Origin: Acidobacteriota bacterium
GTDB taxonomy: Bacteria > Acidobacteriota > Vicinamibacteria > Vicinamibacterales > UBA2999
Assembly: GCA_947482665.1 (NCBI GenBank)
Contig: CANKJK010000004.1
Coordinates: forward strand, 124,001 to 188,000
DNA: 64,000 nt
Direction: 5' to 3'
The notes beneath the pieces were generated by a model. That model was not told the origin of the DNA. It was given only the letters and a program-made list of their open reading frames with translations, and did not search any database. Positions within the stretch are counted from its first letter, which is position 1. Each line of letters begins with the position of its first letter. The position numbers were made by a program, and so were the translations under genes. This document shows, piece by piece, positions 33,444 to 43,161 of this stretch.

Positions 33444-35112
33444 GCGAGCGGCGAAGGATCTTGCCGACGAGCGTCTTGGGCAGACTCTCCCGGAACTCGA
33501 CCGCGGCCGGCACCTTGTAGGCCGTGAGTCTGGCCCGGCAGTGGGCCCGCAACTCCTCTCCGGTTGCCTGGTGCCCCGCCCGCAGCACCACGCAGGCGTG
33601 CGGCACTTCGCCGCGAGCGGCGTCGGGCTTGCCCACCACGCCCACCTCCATCACCGCGGGATGGCTGGCGAGCACCTCCTCGATCTCGCGCGGCCACACC
33701 TGAAAGCCGCTGACTTTGATCAGGTCCTTCAGGCGGTCGACGATGAAGAGATAGCCGTCCTCGTCGCGATACGCCAGGTCACCCGTGTGCACCCACACCC
33801 CGCCCGGGCCATGCTCGCGCAGGGCGAGGGCGGTCTCTTCCGGGTTCTGCCAGTACTCGCGCATGCGCTGTGGCGCCCGCAGGATGAGCTCGCCGACCGC
33901 ATCGATGCCGAGTTCCACATCACCGGTGTCCGGGTCGACGATCCGGACCTCGACGTCGGAGACCGGGATGCCGATGGAGCCCGCCTTCTGCACGCCGCGC
34001 ACCGGGTTCACGCAGGCCGCCATCATCGCTTCGGTCAGCGAATAGCCTTCGATGATGCGGGCGCCGGTCGCGGCCTCGAACTGTTTCTTCGTCTCCGCCA
34101 TCAGCGGTGCCGCGCCGGAGAAGCACAGCTTGATCGAGCTCAAGTCGACCTTGCCGCTCTGCACCCGTGGATGATTCAGGATCGCGTTGTAGAGCGTCGG
34201 GACGCCATTGAAGCAGGCCGGACGCAGTCTCTGGATCGTGGTCAGGACGTCGTCGATGTCCCGGGGATTCGGCACCAGCGCCAGCGGGTTGCGGCCGATG
34301 ACGGCCAGCGCCTGCACGCCGACGTTCGCGTAGACGTGAAACATCGGCAGGGGCAGCATCACCGTGTCCACCCAATCCTCGCGGGCCGGACGCGTCCAGA
34401 TGCGCAGCTGCATGCCCGCGGCGACGTAGTCGCGGTGTGTCCCGAGCACGCCCTTGGGAGTACCGGTAGTGCCGCCGCTGGAGAGAATGACCGCGGGGTC
34501 GTCCGGTGACAGCGCCACATCAGGCCCGGGCTCACCCGCGTAGCGCGCGAGCAGCGTACCCAGCCAGTGATGCGATGGATCAATCCGGACGCGGTGTCCG
34601 CCCTTCTTCTCGACCGCCAGCGTGAACAACACGCGAGTAAGCGGCGGCAGGTACTCCTTGATCGAGGTGACGATCACATGCCGGACGCCTGTCGCGGCCT
34701 GGAGTGCCGCGACCGAGTGGTAGTACGGCGTCATGGTGACGATTGCTGTCGGTGTAGACCCGCGCAAGGCGCCTTCCAGCTCCCGCGGCGTGTAGAGCGG
34801 ATTGAGCGGCACGACAATCGCGCCTGCGCGCCAGGCGCCGTACTGGGCGATGAGGAGCTGCGGCGTGTTCGGGAGGACCAGCGCGACGCGGTCACCCCGC
34901 TGGACGCCGAGCGCGACGAGGGCGGCCGCGAAGGCGCGGCTCTGTGCCACCAGGGCCTGGCTGGTCAGCGTCGCGCCCTTGAAGAGCGCGGCCGGATGCG
35001 TGGGGCGTTCCCGGGCCGTGTCGTCGAGGAAGTCGACGAGCGTCCGCTCGGGATACGGCGCCAGCGACGCCGGGACATCAGGGTCGTAGTGGGTGGCCCA
35101 CCCTCCGGACAT
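33418..35112 (-). CDS. Long-chain fatty-acid--CoA ligase (FadD-like AMP-binding enzyme)
   Basis: A 564-residue adenylate-forming enzyme activating fatty acids as acyl-CoA via acyl-AMP. Motifs: SSGGTTGTPKGVLGTH (A3, phosphate-binding loop), LPMFHVYANVGV, GAAPLMAETKK, EGYSLTEAM (A5), WVHTGDLAYRDEDGYLFIVDRLKDLIKVSGFQVWPREIEE (A7-A8) and the catalytic Lys near the end (PKTLVGKILRR). There is no signal or membrane anchor. The start ATG at 35112 follows a TAGAAT hexamer by 6 nt. The chain-length preference cannot be read. Confidence 0.93.
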   Translation of the reverse strand: MSGGWATHYDPDVPASLAPYPERTLVDFLDDTARERPTHPAALFKGATLTSQALVAQSRAFAAALVALGVQRGDRVALVLPNTPQLLIAQYGAWRAGAIVVPLNPLYTPRELEGALRGSTPTAIVTMTPYYHSVAALQAATGVRHVIVTSIKEYLPPLTRVLFTLAVEKKGGHRVRIDPSHHWLGTLLARYAGEPGPDVALSPDDPAVILSSGGTTGTPKGVLGTHRDYVAAGMQLRIWTRPAREDWVDTVMLPLPMFHVYANVGVQALAVIGRNPLALVPNPRDIDDVLTTIQRLRPACFNGVPTLYNAILNHPRVQSGKVDLSSIKLCFSGAAPLMAETKKQFEAATGARIIEGYSLTEAMMAACVNPVRGVQKAGSIGIPVSDVEVRIVDPDTGDVELGIDAVGELILRAPQRMREYWQNPEETALALREHGPGGVWVHTGDLAYRDEDGYLFIVDRLKDLIKVSGFQVWPREIEEVLASHPAVMEVGVVGKPDAARGEVPHACVVLRAGHQATGEELRAHCRARLTAYKVPAAVEFRESLPKTLVGKILRRSLRDVPPET

Positions 35113-35118
35113 CCGGCG

Positions 35119-35124
35119 ATTCTA
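35119..35124 (-). promoter_or_regulatory. -10 element TAGAAT of the acyl-CoA ligase gene, leaderless spacing
   Basis: TAGAAT ends exactly 6 nt (CGCCGG) before the ATG at 35112, in the 16-nt gap after argF. Confidence 0.5.
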
Positions 35125-35128
35125 CCTG

Positions 35129-36085
<957 letters not shown>

Positions 36086-36101
36086 GTCCACTGACTCCGA
36101 T

Positions 36102-37319
36102 CTAGGTCCGGTACTCGCCGTTGATACGCACGTACTCAGCGCTGAGGTCGCACGTCCACACCGTCGCTTCGCCTGTGCCCTCGCCGACCTGGACATCGAT
36201 CCGGATCGTGTCGCCCATGAGGTACTGCGCCGCCAGCGGGGCGGCGTCATCGTGCGGCAGTCCGTTCTCGAAGAGCAGCACGTCGCCGACGTGGACGACG
36301 GCCTTCAGCGGATCGAACGGCACGCCCGCGCGGCCGGATGCCGCGAGGATCCGGCCCCAGTTGGGGTCCGCGCCATGAATAGCCGTCTTGACGAGCAGGG
36401 AGTTGGCCACCGTCCGCGCGACCTGGCGCGCGTCCGACTCCTGTGCCGCGCCGTGCACGTGGACGCCAATCAGCTTGGTCGCGCCTTCGCCTCCGCGCAC
36501 GATGGCCATGGCCAGGTCATGCGCGACGGCCGTGAGTCCCGCCACCAGTGCCCCGTAGCCGGCCTCGTCGATGACGACACCGCTTGCGCCCGATGCCAGC
36601 CCGAAGAGGGAATCGTTGGTCGAGGTGTCGCCGTCGATGGTGATCGCGTTGAAGGTTTCCTTCGCCACGTCTACGAGCGCCCGCTGCAGCAGCGCTGGTT
36701 CCACGGAGGCATCCGTCGTGAGGAAGCCGAGCATCGTGGCCATGTGCGGCTCGATCATGCCCGCACCCTTGGCCATGCCGCCGACCGTGAAGGTGCCCGC
36801 GGCCGTCGTGACGCTGACCGCCTGTTCCTTGGGCGCGCGGTCCGTGGTCATGATGGCCCGCGCCGCGTCGCCGCCCTTGCCACGTGCCAGTGACCGGACG
36901 GCAGTCGGTATACCCGTGCGGAGGGCGTCCATCTTCAGGTTGACGCCGATGACCCCGGTCGAGGCGACCAGCACCTGATGCGGGTCGCAGCCGAGCGCAT
37001 CGCCCACCAGGCGGGCCATCTCGATCGCGTCCTTCGCGCCGGCGTCGCCCGTGCAGGCGTTGGCGCAGCCACTGTTGACGACAATCGCCCGAGCGTGACC
37101 AGCCGTCCGCGTGAGGTGGGACTGGCAGAGCAGGACCGGGGCGGCCTTCACCAGATTCGTGGTGAAGATGCCGGCAGCCGAGGCCGGCCCGTCGGCCGCG
37201 AGGACGGCGAGGTCGAGCGCTTCAGCCTTGATGCCGCAGTGCAGCGCCGCCGAGGAGAAGCCCGCGGGCGCCGTAACGCCCCCCTGGGCGGGTGCAATCG
37301 TGAATGTCGACGTGGACAT
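36102..37319 (-). CDS. argJ: Glutamate N-acetyltransferase / amino-acid acetyltransferase ArgJ
   Basis: A 405-residue enzyme that recycles the acetyl group from N-acetylornithine to glutamate, and in bifunctional forms also uses acetyl-CoA. The precursor self-cleaves at the conserved Ala-Thr-Met-Leu site, here [21 protein letters not shown], making the new N-terminal Thr the nucleophile. [12 protein letters not shown] and [11 protein letters not shown] are also family hallmarks. No argA is seen, so ArgJ probably supplies the first step as well. It lies 3 nt from argD. Confidence 0.95.
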   Translation of the reverse strand: MSTSTFTIAPAQGGVTAPAGFSSAALHCGIKAEALDLAVLAADGPASAAGIFTTNLVKAAPVLLCQSHLTRTAGHARAIVVNSGCANACTGDAGAKDAIEMARLVGDALGCDPHQVLVASTGVIGVNLKMDALRTGIPTAVRSLARGKGGDAARAIMTTDRAPKEQAVSVTTAAGTFTVGGMAKGAGMIEPHMATMLGFLTTDASVEPALLQRALVDVAKETFNAITIDGDTSTNDSLFGLASGASGVVIDEAGYGALVAGLTAVAHDLAMAIVRGGEGATKLIGVHVHGAAQESDARQVARTVANSLLVKTAIHGADPNWGRILAASGRAGVPFDPLKAVVHVGDVLLFENGLPHDDAAPLAAQYLMGDTIRIDVQVGEGTGEATVWTCDLSAEYVRINGEYRT

Positions 37320-37322
37320 AGG

Positions 37323-38525
37323 TCAGGCGGCTTTCACATCCGTGAAGACGGTATCGAGGATCTCGACGGCCTTGTCGAGGTCCGTGGTGTCAATCGTGAG
37401 GGCCGGCAGCATCCGGAGCACGGTTTCATCCGTGCGGTTCACCAGCAGCCCGCGCTCCCGCGCGAGGTCGATGAACGGCAGCGCGTCGACCGAGAGCTGT
37501 AGTCCCCGCATGAGACCGGCGCCGCGGATCTCCGTGATGACCGGGTGCTTCGCCGCTAGTCCCTTCAGGCGTGACTCGAAGTGCGCGCCGACCCGGCGGA
37601 CATGCTCAAGCAGGGACCCGTTGGTGAGCTGTTCCAGCACGACGATGGCGGCGCGGCAGGCCAGGAGATTGCCGCCGTAGGTCGTGCCGTGGTCGCCCGG
37701 CGAGAGCGCCGCCGAGACCCGCTCGGACACCAGCGTGGCGCCAATCGGCACGCCGCCACCGAGTGCCTTGCCGACCGAGACCAGGTCCGGCGAGAGGCCC
37801 AGCGCCTGGAAGTAGAACGGATAGCCGGTGCGGCCGAGCCCGCTCTGGATCTCGTCCGCGATGTAGAGCGTGCCCGTCTTCGCGCAGGCCTCGTTGATGG
37901 CCGCGGCGAATTCGCGCGAGAGGGGTCGCACGCCGCCTTCACCCTGGATCGGCTCCGCGATGATCGCGGCCGTCCGGTTGCTGACCGCCGCCACCAGGGC
38001 GGCCGGGTCGGCCGGGTTCACGAAGGTGACGCCGGGAATCAGCGGATTGAACGGCTCACGGTAGTGCGCGTTGTGCGTGACCGAGAGCGCGCCCATGGTC
38101 CGGCCCGAGAAGCCGTGCTCAAGCGCGACAAACTCCGTCCGAGACCGCTCGCCCGCGGTGTACCAGTAGCGCCGCGCGAACTTGAGGCAGGCCTCCATCG
38201 CCTCCGCGCCGCTGTTGCAGAAGAAGGTGCGCGGCAGGCCCGAGAGCGCGCTCAGCCGCTTTGCCGCCTCGCCCTGCAGCGGGTGGTAGTAGAGATTCGA
38301 GACCTGCATGAGCGTCGCGGCCTGCTCAGCGATGGCAGCGGTCAGCGCCGGGTCCGCGTGCCCGCGTGCCGCCACGCCGATGCCCGAGAGCATGTCGAGA
38401 TACGCCTTGCCGTCGGCGTCGTAGAGATACATGCCCGCGCCACGGACGAACACCACAGGCTGACGCTTGTAGGTGGGCACGATGTGCTGGGCTTCCAGCG
38501 CGCGGACGTCGTCGAGCGTGCTCAT
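37323..38525 (-). CDS. argD: Acetylornithine aminotransferase
   Basis: A 400-residue PLP-dependent class-III aminotransferase converting N-acetylglutamate semialdehyde to N-acetylornithine. Visible: YLDMLSGIGVAARGH, NSGAEAMEACLKFAR, HGFSGRTMGALSVT, the Asp that contacts PLP in YIADEIQSGLGRTG, and the Lys in SVGKALGGGVPIGA that forms the Schiff base. The length is standard. The stop overlaps nothing, and the start overlaps the argB stop by 4 nt (ATGA). Confidence 0.95.
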   Translation of the reverse strand: MSTLDDVRALEAQHIVPTYKRQPVVFVRGAGMYLYDADGKAYLDMLSGIGVAARGHADPALTAAIAEQAATLMQVSNLYYHPLQGEAAKRLSALSGLPRTFFCNSGAEAMEACLKFARRYWYTAGERSRTEFVALEHGFSGRTMGALSVTHNAHYREPFNPLIPGVTFVNPADPAALVAAVSNRTAAIIAEPIQGEGGVRPLSREFAAAINEACAKTGTLYIADEIQSGLGRTGYPFYFQALGLSPDLVSVGKALGGGVPIGATLVSERVSAALSPGDHGTTYGGNLLACRAAIVVLEQLTNGSLLEHVRRVGAHFESRLKGLAAKHPVITEIRGAGLMRGLQLSVDALPFIDLARERGLLVNRTDETVLRMLPALTIDTTDLDKAVEILDTVFTDVKAA

Positions 38526-39352
38526 GCGGTGACCTCGGTTCCTGTGCCGGCCTTGAGTGGCTTGCGGGGATCCAGCCCCGTGAGCCCCGTGCGGCCGTTC
38601 ACGATGTAGACGCGGCCCGCGCCGCCCTTGAGGGCGGACCGGCAGGCCTGCAGCTTGGCGATCATGCCGGCGTTGGCGGTGCCGCTGGTGATGAGCGCCT
38701 GCGCGGCCTTGCCGGTGAGGGTCTGGATGGTCCGGCCCTCGGAGTCAAAGACGCCTGACGTGCCGCCCGAGATGATGAGGGCATCGGCGCCGGTGGTGGC
38801 CGCCAGATGCGCCGCCAGCACGTCCGCGTTCACGTTGAGGATGTCGGCGCGACTGGTGGCGCCCAGGCACGCCACGACCGGGACGAAGCCCGCGTCGAGG
38901 AGCGTGAGCAGCAGTGTCGGTTCCGTGCGGCCGGCCGGTACACCCACGAGGCCCAGACTGACCGTGGCGCCACTGGTGGAGACAAAAGGCGGCGCCGGCT
39001 TCATCGTCGCGACGCCGGCGTCGGCGCCGGTCAGGCCCACCGCGGCGACGCGTGCCTTCCGGGCCGCGGTTACGAGGCGGGTATTGAGCGTGCCGGCCAG
39101 CACCGAGGTGACCACGCTGAGCGTCGGCGCGTCCGTCACCCGCAGGCCGTCTATCTGCACCTTCGTGATGCCTGCCTGGGCGAGCGCGGCGTCGATTTCC
39201 TTGCCGCCGCCGTGTACGACCACCAGCCGACCCTTCCTGGCCAGGCCTGCGATGGCCGACGCCACCGTCGTCAGATCCGCGGGCTGTTCGAGGAGTTCAC
39301 CGCCGAGCTTCAGGACCCACGTGGGCGTTTTCTGAGCGCGAGTCCTCGCCAT
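38522..39352 (-). CDS. argB: Acetylglutamate kinase
   Basis: A 276-residue amino-acid kinase phosphorylating N-acetylglutamate. VLKLGGELLE and VVVHGGGKEIDAAL are the phosphate-binding segments; NVNADVLAAHLAA and LIISGGTSGVF fit the kinase core. The C-terminal ALITSGTANAGMIAKLQAC corresponds to the GGMxxK region. The protein lacks an N-terminal arginine-sensing helix, so feedback inhibition by arginine is less likely. The ATG at 39352 overlaps the argC stop (TGATG); the longer open frame upstream is the shadow of argC. Confidence 0.93.
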   Translation of the reverse strand: MARTRAQKTPTWVLKLGGELLEQPADLTTVASAIAGLARKGRLVVVHGGGKEIDAALAQAGITKVQIDGLRVTDAPTLSVVTSVLAGTLNTRLVTAARKARVAAVGLTGADAGVATMKPAPPFVSTSGATVSLGLVGVPAGRTEPTLLLTLLDAGFVPVVACLGATSRADILNVNADVLAAHLAATTGADALIISGGTSGVFDSEGRTIQTLTGKAAQALITSGTANAGMIAKLQACRSALKGGAGRVYIVNGRTGLTGLDPRKPLKAGTGTEVTA

Positions 39353-40356
39353 CAGAGCAGTCCGGTCCGCTGATCGAGGCCCAGCACGATGTTCATGTTC
39401 TGCACGGCCTGACCCGCCGCGCCCTTGACCAGGTTGTCGAGGCACGAGATCAGGATGATGCGGCCCGTGTGCGCGTCCACCTTCCAGCCGACATCGCAGA
39501 AGTTGGTGTAGGCCACGTGCTTGATCTCGGGCAGGTGGCTGCCGGTGAGGCGCACGAAGGGCGCATCGGCATAGGCCGCATGCATCACCTCGTCGACGCG
39601 TGCCGCCGTCGTGCCCGGCACGAGCGTCGCGTAGATCGTTTCGAGGATGCCCCGGTCGAGCGGCACCAGGTGCGGCACGAAGGTCACCTCGCGCCCGAGT
39701 TCCTGCTCGATCTCGGGACCATGCCGGTGCGAGAAGAGTCCGTAGGCCGCGACTGACCCGTGGTTCTCCGAGAAATGCGTGCGGTCGCTCGGGGCCTTGC
39801 CCGCACCCGAGACGCCGCTCTTGGCGTCCACGATGACCGAACCGCTCAGCAGGCCCGCATCCGAGAGCGGCGAGAGCGCCACGAGCGCAGCCGTGGGGTA
39901 ACACCCGGGGCACGAGATGAGCCGCGCGGTCTTCATCGAGAGCGCGTCCCGCTCGGCCAGGCCGTAAACGACGCCGTCGGGGAGTGGTCCGGTGGCCGGA
40001 TACCACTTGTCGCGGTGCGCGTTGTCGCGGATCCGGTAGGCGCCGGACAGATCAATCACCCGGCGGCCGCCCGCGAGCAGTTTTGGCGCCACGTCAGCGG
40101 AGGCCGCTTCCGGCAAGGCCAGAAACACGATGTCGGTGTCCGCGATCAGGCGGTCGATATCCAGCGGCACGACCGGGTCGTCCCAGATGCGGGCGAGTGC
40201 CGGCATCGGGCGCGGCGTGCTGGTGGCGCCAGAGGACATCGCGGCGACGAGGCGGACGGCAGGATGGCGCGCCAGGATGCGGACCAGTTCCTGGCCGGCG
40301 TAGCCGGTGGCGCCGGCAATGGCGACGCGCGTAGTGGACGTGGAGGCGGTGCCCAT
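39352..40356 (-). CDS. argC: N-acetyl-gamma-glutamyl-phosphate reductase
   Basis: A 334-residue NADPH-dependent reductase. The Rossmann motif AGATGYAGQELVRIL is at the N-terminus, the catalytic Cys lies in ISCPGCYPTAALVAL, and SGVSGAGKAPSDRTHFSE and FVPHLVPLDRGI are typical. It is the first gene of argCBDJF and is divergent from argR across 79 nt containing ARG-box-like sites, so it is probably repressed by ArgR. Confidence 0.95.
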   Translation of the reverse strand: MGTASTSTTRVAIAGATGYAGQELVRILARHPAVRLVAAMSSGATSTPRPMPALARIWDDPVVPLDIDRLIADTDIVFLALPEAASADVAPKLLAGGRRVIDLSGAYRIRDNAHRDKWYPATGPLPDGVVYGLAERDALSMKTARLISCPGCYPTAALVALSPLSDAGLLSGSVIVDAKSGVSGAGKAPSDRTHFSENHGSVAAYGLFSHRHGPEIEQELGREVTFVPHLVPLDRGILETIYATLVPGTTAARVDEVMHAAYADAPFVRLTGSHLPEIKHVAYTNFCDVGWKVDAHTGRIILISCLDNLVKGAAGQAVQNMNIVLGLDQRTGLL

Positions 40357-40363
40357 GGGTGCG

Positions 40364-40377
40364 GATATCTCTATTCA
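40364..40377. promoter_or_regulatory. Weak ARG-box-like site
   Basis: GATATCTCTATTCA matches 9 of 14 positions of TGAATWWWWATTCA and lies 6 nt from the stronger site at 40384. Confidence 0.3.
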
Positions 40378-40383
40378 GGGAAA

Positions 40384-40397
40384 AGCATATTTATACA
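40384..40397. promoter_or_regulatory. ARG-box-like site
   Basis: AGCATATTTATACA matches 11 of 14 positions of the ArgR operator core TGAATWWWWATTCA, inside an unusually AT-rich patch between argC and argR. Confidence 0.5.
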
Positions 40398-40426
40398 GCA
40401 GCGATGGTATGCTGTCGAGCCGAAGT

Positions 40427-40440
40427 TGAATAGTTATGAA
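40427..40440. promoter_or_regulatory. ARG-box-like site overlapping the argR start codon
   Basis: TGAATAGTTATGAA matches 11 of 14 operator positions and includes the argR ATG; it lies 43 nt from the site at 40384, about four helical turns. Confidence 0.4.
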
Positions 40441-40885
40441 AGCGCAACGTCAGCAGGCGATTCTTGAGGCCGTCGGGCAGGAGCCCATCCGGAGCCAGGA
40501 GCAGCTCAGGCGCCGGTTGAAGGCGCATGGCTTCAGCGTCACGCAGGCCACGCTCTCCCGCGATGTGCGTGAGCTGGGGCTGATGAAGGGCGGCGCCGAC
40601 GGCGCCTACGTGCTGCCGGATGCCTCATCCTCGTCCGGACCCGCCACGCTGCTCGACCGCGCCGCCGCGGAGTATCTGGTGCGCGTGGATCGCGTGGAGC
40701 AGATGGTGCTGATGCGGACGGGGCCAGGCCAGGCGGGCGTGCTGGGCGTGGCGCTCGACCGCGCGCGCCTGGCGGAAGTGGTCGGCACACTGGCCGGAGA
40801 CGACACGATTCTCGCGATCGCGCCGGATGTGCGGCGCGCGACCGCACTGGTAAAGCGACTGCAGCAACACGTTCGGGGGACCTAG
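40436..40885 (+). CDS. argR: Arginine repressor ArgR
   Basis: A 149-residue arginine-dependent regulator. The N-terminal winged helix (about 1-70) has QQAILEAVGQEPIRSQEQL and the recognition helix FSVTQATLSRDVRELGL. The C-terminal domain (about 75-149) contains the hexamerisation and arginine-binding pattern AGVLGVALDRARLAEVVGTLAGDDTILAIA, with the Asp-Asp pair that contacts arginine in known ArgR proteins. It probably represses the divergent argC operon and itself. It is followed by argH after 4 nt. Confidence 0.94.
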   Translation: MKAQRQQAILEAVGQEPIRSQEQLRRRLKAHGFSVTQATLSRDVRELGLMKGGADGAYVLPDASSSSGPATLLDRAAAEYLVRVDRVEQMVLMRTGPGQAGVLGVALDRARLAEVVGTLAGDDTILAIAPDVRRATALVKRLQQHVRGT

Positions 40886-40889
40886 GGAG

Positions 40890-42311
40890 ATGAGCACGCG
40901 TACGCCGGATTCGCCGGAACAGCCGGCCGACCGACTGTGGTCGGGTCGTTTCGACACCGCTCCAGATCCTGAAGCGTTTGATTTCGGGGTGTCCTTTCCC
41001 TTCGACCGGCGTCTGTTCGAGGACGACGTGACGGGCAGCCAGGCCTGGGCGACGGCCATCCGCGATGCCGGCGTGCTGACCGAGGCGGATCACGAGGCGA
41101 TCCAGGCGGCGCTCACCGCCATTCTCGCGGCGGGGCAGGCCGACCCGGCGAGCGTGACCGGTCCCGACGAGGACGTGCACAGCTATGTCGAGCGGAAGCT
41201 GGTCGAGCGCGTCGGCGATGCCGGACGCCGGCTGCACACCGGCCGCTCGCGCAATGAGCAGGTATCGCTCGATCTGCGGCTCTATCTCCGGCGCCGCATT
41301 CCCGCGATCCAGCAGGCCCTGCTCGCGCTCGTGCGCACCTTCGTCGATCTGGCCGAGACGGCCGGTGATGCCGTGATGCCGTCCTACACCCACCTGCGGA
41401 AGGCGCAGCCCGTCCTCGTGGCCCACTTCCTGCTCTCGCACGCCGCGCCGTTGCGCCGCGATTTCGAGCGGTTCGCGCGCGCCTCGGATGAGGCCGACGC
41501 GCTCACCCTTGGCAGCGGCGCGATCGCCGGCACCAGTTACAGCGTGGATACCGCCGCGCTCGCGTCCCGGCTCGGCTTCTCGCGGGTCGTGCTCAACAGC
41601 ATGGATGCGTCGTCCGATCGCGACTACGTCGCCTCGTTCCTCTACGCCGTCGCGCTGACGATGGTGCACCTGAGCCGCATCGCCGAGGACTTCATCATCT
41701 TTACTGGCGAAGAGCACTTGTTCTTCGAGCTGTCGGATGCCTCGGCGACCGGCAGCAGCATGATGCCGCAGAAGAAGAACCCTGACCCGCTGGAGCTGGT
41801 GCGTGGCAAGAGCGGCCGCGCGCTGGGCCGGCTCACTGGATGGCTCACGACCATGAAGGCATTGCCGACGGGCTACAACAAGGACCTCCAGGAGGACAAG
41901 GAGGCCACGTTCGACGCCGAACAGACCGTGCTCGTCTCGCTGGCGGCGAGCCGCGCCGTCGTCTCGCGGCTGGGCATCAATCGTGAGCGCACGGAGCGCG
42001 CGGCCTCGGGGCTGCTGCTGGCCACCGACGTCGCGGACTACCTGGTGCGGCGCGGGGTCCCGTTCCGCCGCGCCCATGAAATCGTCGGCACCATGGTGCG
42101 GAATCTGCTCGCCGAAGGTCGCGATTTCTCCGACCTCTCGCCGGCCGAGTGGAAGGCCGCCAGCGACGCCTTCGGGGACGACGCGCCCGAGGCGGCAACC
42201 GCCCGCGCCTCGGTCGGGGCGAAGCGCACCCCGCAGTCCACCCAGCCCGCCGCCGTGGCCGCGGCCATTGGAGAAAGCCGACAGTGGCTGGCCTCCAAGA
42301 CCCGGGCGTGA
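40890..42311 (+). CDS. argH: Argininosuccinate lyase
   Basis: A 473-residue enzyme cleaving argininosuccinate into arginine and fumarate. LWSGRFDTAPDPEAFDF at the N-terminus, DVHSYVERKLVERVGDAGRRLHTGRSRNEQ, and the superfamily signature GSSMMPQKKNPD with the catalytic Ser are all present. The ATG at 40890 follows GGGAG with short spacing. It is co-transcribed with argR. Argininosuccinate synthase (argG), the preceding step, is not in the window. Confidence 0.95.
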   Translation: MSTRTPDSPEQPADRLWSGRFDTAPDPEAFDFGVSFPFDRRLFEDDVTGSQAWATAIRDAGVLTEADHEAIQAALTAILAAGQADPASVTGPDEDVHSYVERKLVERVGDAGRRLHTGRSRNEQVSLDLRLYLRRRIPAIQQALLALVRTFVDLAETAGDAVMPSYTHLRKAQPVLVAHFLLSHAAPLRRDFERFARASDEADALTLGSGAIAGTSYSVDTAALASRLGFSRVVLNSMDASSDRDYVASFLYAVALTMVHLSRIAEDFIIFTGEEHLFFELSDASATGSSMMPQKKNPDPLELVRGKSGRALGRLTGWLTTMKALPTGYNKDLQEDKEATFDAEQTVLVSLAASRAVVSRLGINRERTERAASGLLLATDVADYLVRRGVPFRRAHEIVGTMVRNLLAEGRDFSDLSPAEWKAASDAFGDDAPEAATARASVGAKRTPQSTQPAAVAAAIGESRQWLASKTRA

Positions 42312-42399
42312 TGGTGCTACACTCTGCTGACCCCTGCGCGCACCGCGCGCGACCCGTCTACAACTGAAGGCAGAAGAAGACTGACTCCGGGGGGAGTGC

Positions 42400-43155
42400 A
42401 TGCAGCAGCGCCGGCTTCGGCTCGGTGACACCGTGGACGACTACTGTCCGCGAGAACGACGTGTAACCAACCACGCCATTGCGGCCATGGTTGAAGACCA
42501 GATAACCCATACCCGGTGTTCCGCCTGTCAGGTGGACCACGAATACAAGGAGGCCCGCGTGCCCTCCCAGCGTCGCAAGCGTCCCGACGGGTCGCCCGTC
42601 CAGGAAAAGCCCTCGGCCCGTGTCGTGCCCCATACCGCGCCCGAGGAAGAGGCGGCCGTACTCGCCGCGCTCGAGAGCGTGAGTGTCAGCCTCATCATCG
42701 AGGAGATCACAGAGTCTGCCGACGAGGAGTCAGCCGACAACGCTGGCAACCGCGACGATGACGGGCCGGCGCACCGCCGCCTGATTCGCGCCACCTTCCC
42801 GAGGCCCGAGGGGCAGCCCCCCGAGTGGAAGGAACCGGAATTCACGAACCGCCAGCCCACGCATCGCGGCCGCTTTGGCCATGGCGGTGGACAGGGCGAG
42901 CCCAACGGCAATCGGGCCGGTGGTGGCCGCAGCCGTGGCCCGCGCCCCGGCGGTGGTGGCGGTGGCCGAGGGTCCTTCCAAGGCGCCGGCAACGGTCAGC
43001 CCCGTGGTGACGGTCAGCCGCGCGGTGAAGGTCGGCCGCGCGGTGAAGGTCGGCCGGATGGTCAAGGTGGGCAGGGCGGCGGCCAGGGCCAGCCCGGCCA
43101 GGGACAGGGTGCTGGCGGTGGCGGCGGTCGTCGCCGTCGCCGCCGAGGACGTTAG
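42400..43155 (+). CDS. RGG-tailed protein with an N-terminal zinc-ribbon-like region
   Basis: A 251-residue protein. Residues 1-55 include YCPRERRVTNHAIAAM and RCSACQVDHEYK, suggesting a small zinc-binding knuckle. Residues 60-130 are acidic. The last 90 residues are almost only Gly, Arg, Gln, Pro, with repeated PRGEGRP and a final RRRRRRGR, a pattern of RNA-binding RGG boxes. Low-complexity tails are unusual in bacterial soluble proteins. A GGGGGGAG Shine-Dalgarno precedes the ATG. The next gene is fabI, 6 nt away. I recall similar N-termini in related Acidobacteriota but know no function; RNA binding or translation control is only a guess. Confidence 0.72.
   Translation: MQQRRLRLGDTVDDYCPRERRVTNHAIAAMVEDQITHTRCSACQVDHEYKEARVPSQRRKRPDGSPVQEKPSARVVPHTAPEEEAAVLAALESVSVSLIIEEITESADEESADNAGNRDDDGPAHRRLIRATFPRPEGQPPEWKEPEFTNRQPTHRGRFGHGGGQGEPNGNRAGGGRSRGPRPGGGGGGRGSFQGAGNGQPRGDGQPRGEGRPRGEGRPDGQGGQGGGQGQPGQGQGAGGGGGRRRRRRGR
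43018..43053 (+). repeat. Two exact tandem copies of an 18-bp unit
   Basis: CCGCGCGGTGAAGGTCGG is repeated at 43018-43035 and 43036-43053, with degenerate copies on both sides, inside the RGG tail. It encodes the Pro-Arg-Gly-Glu-Gly-Arg unit and could expand or contract. Confidence 0.85.
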
Positions 43156-43161
43156 GAACAC

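Noticed and set aside
38522-40006. A longer argB reading of 494 residues
   Set aside because: The upstream part is the other-frame shadow of argC; the kinase starts at 39352 in a TGATG overlap.
42319-42356. GC palindrome GCGCG/CGCGC between argH and the RGG gene as a terminator
   Set aside because: It is short and self-complementary by GC composition alone, with no T-run.
43018-43053. Tandem repeat as a CRISPR or minisatellite array
   Set aside because: It has only two exact contiguous 18-bp copies in a coding low-complexity tail, with no spacers.
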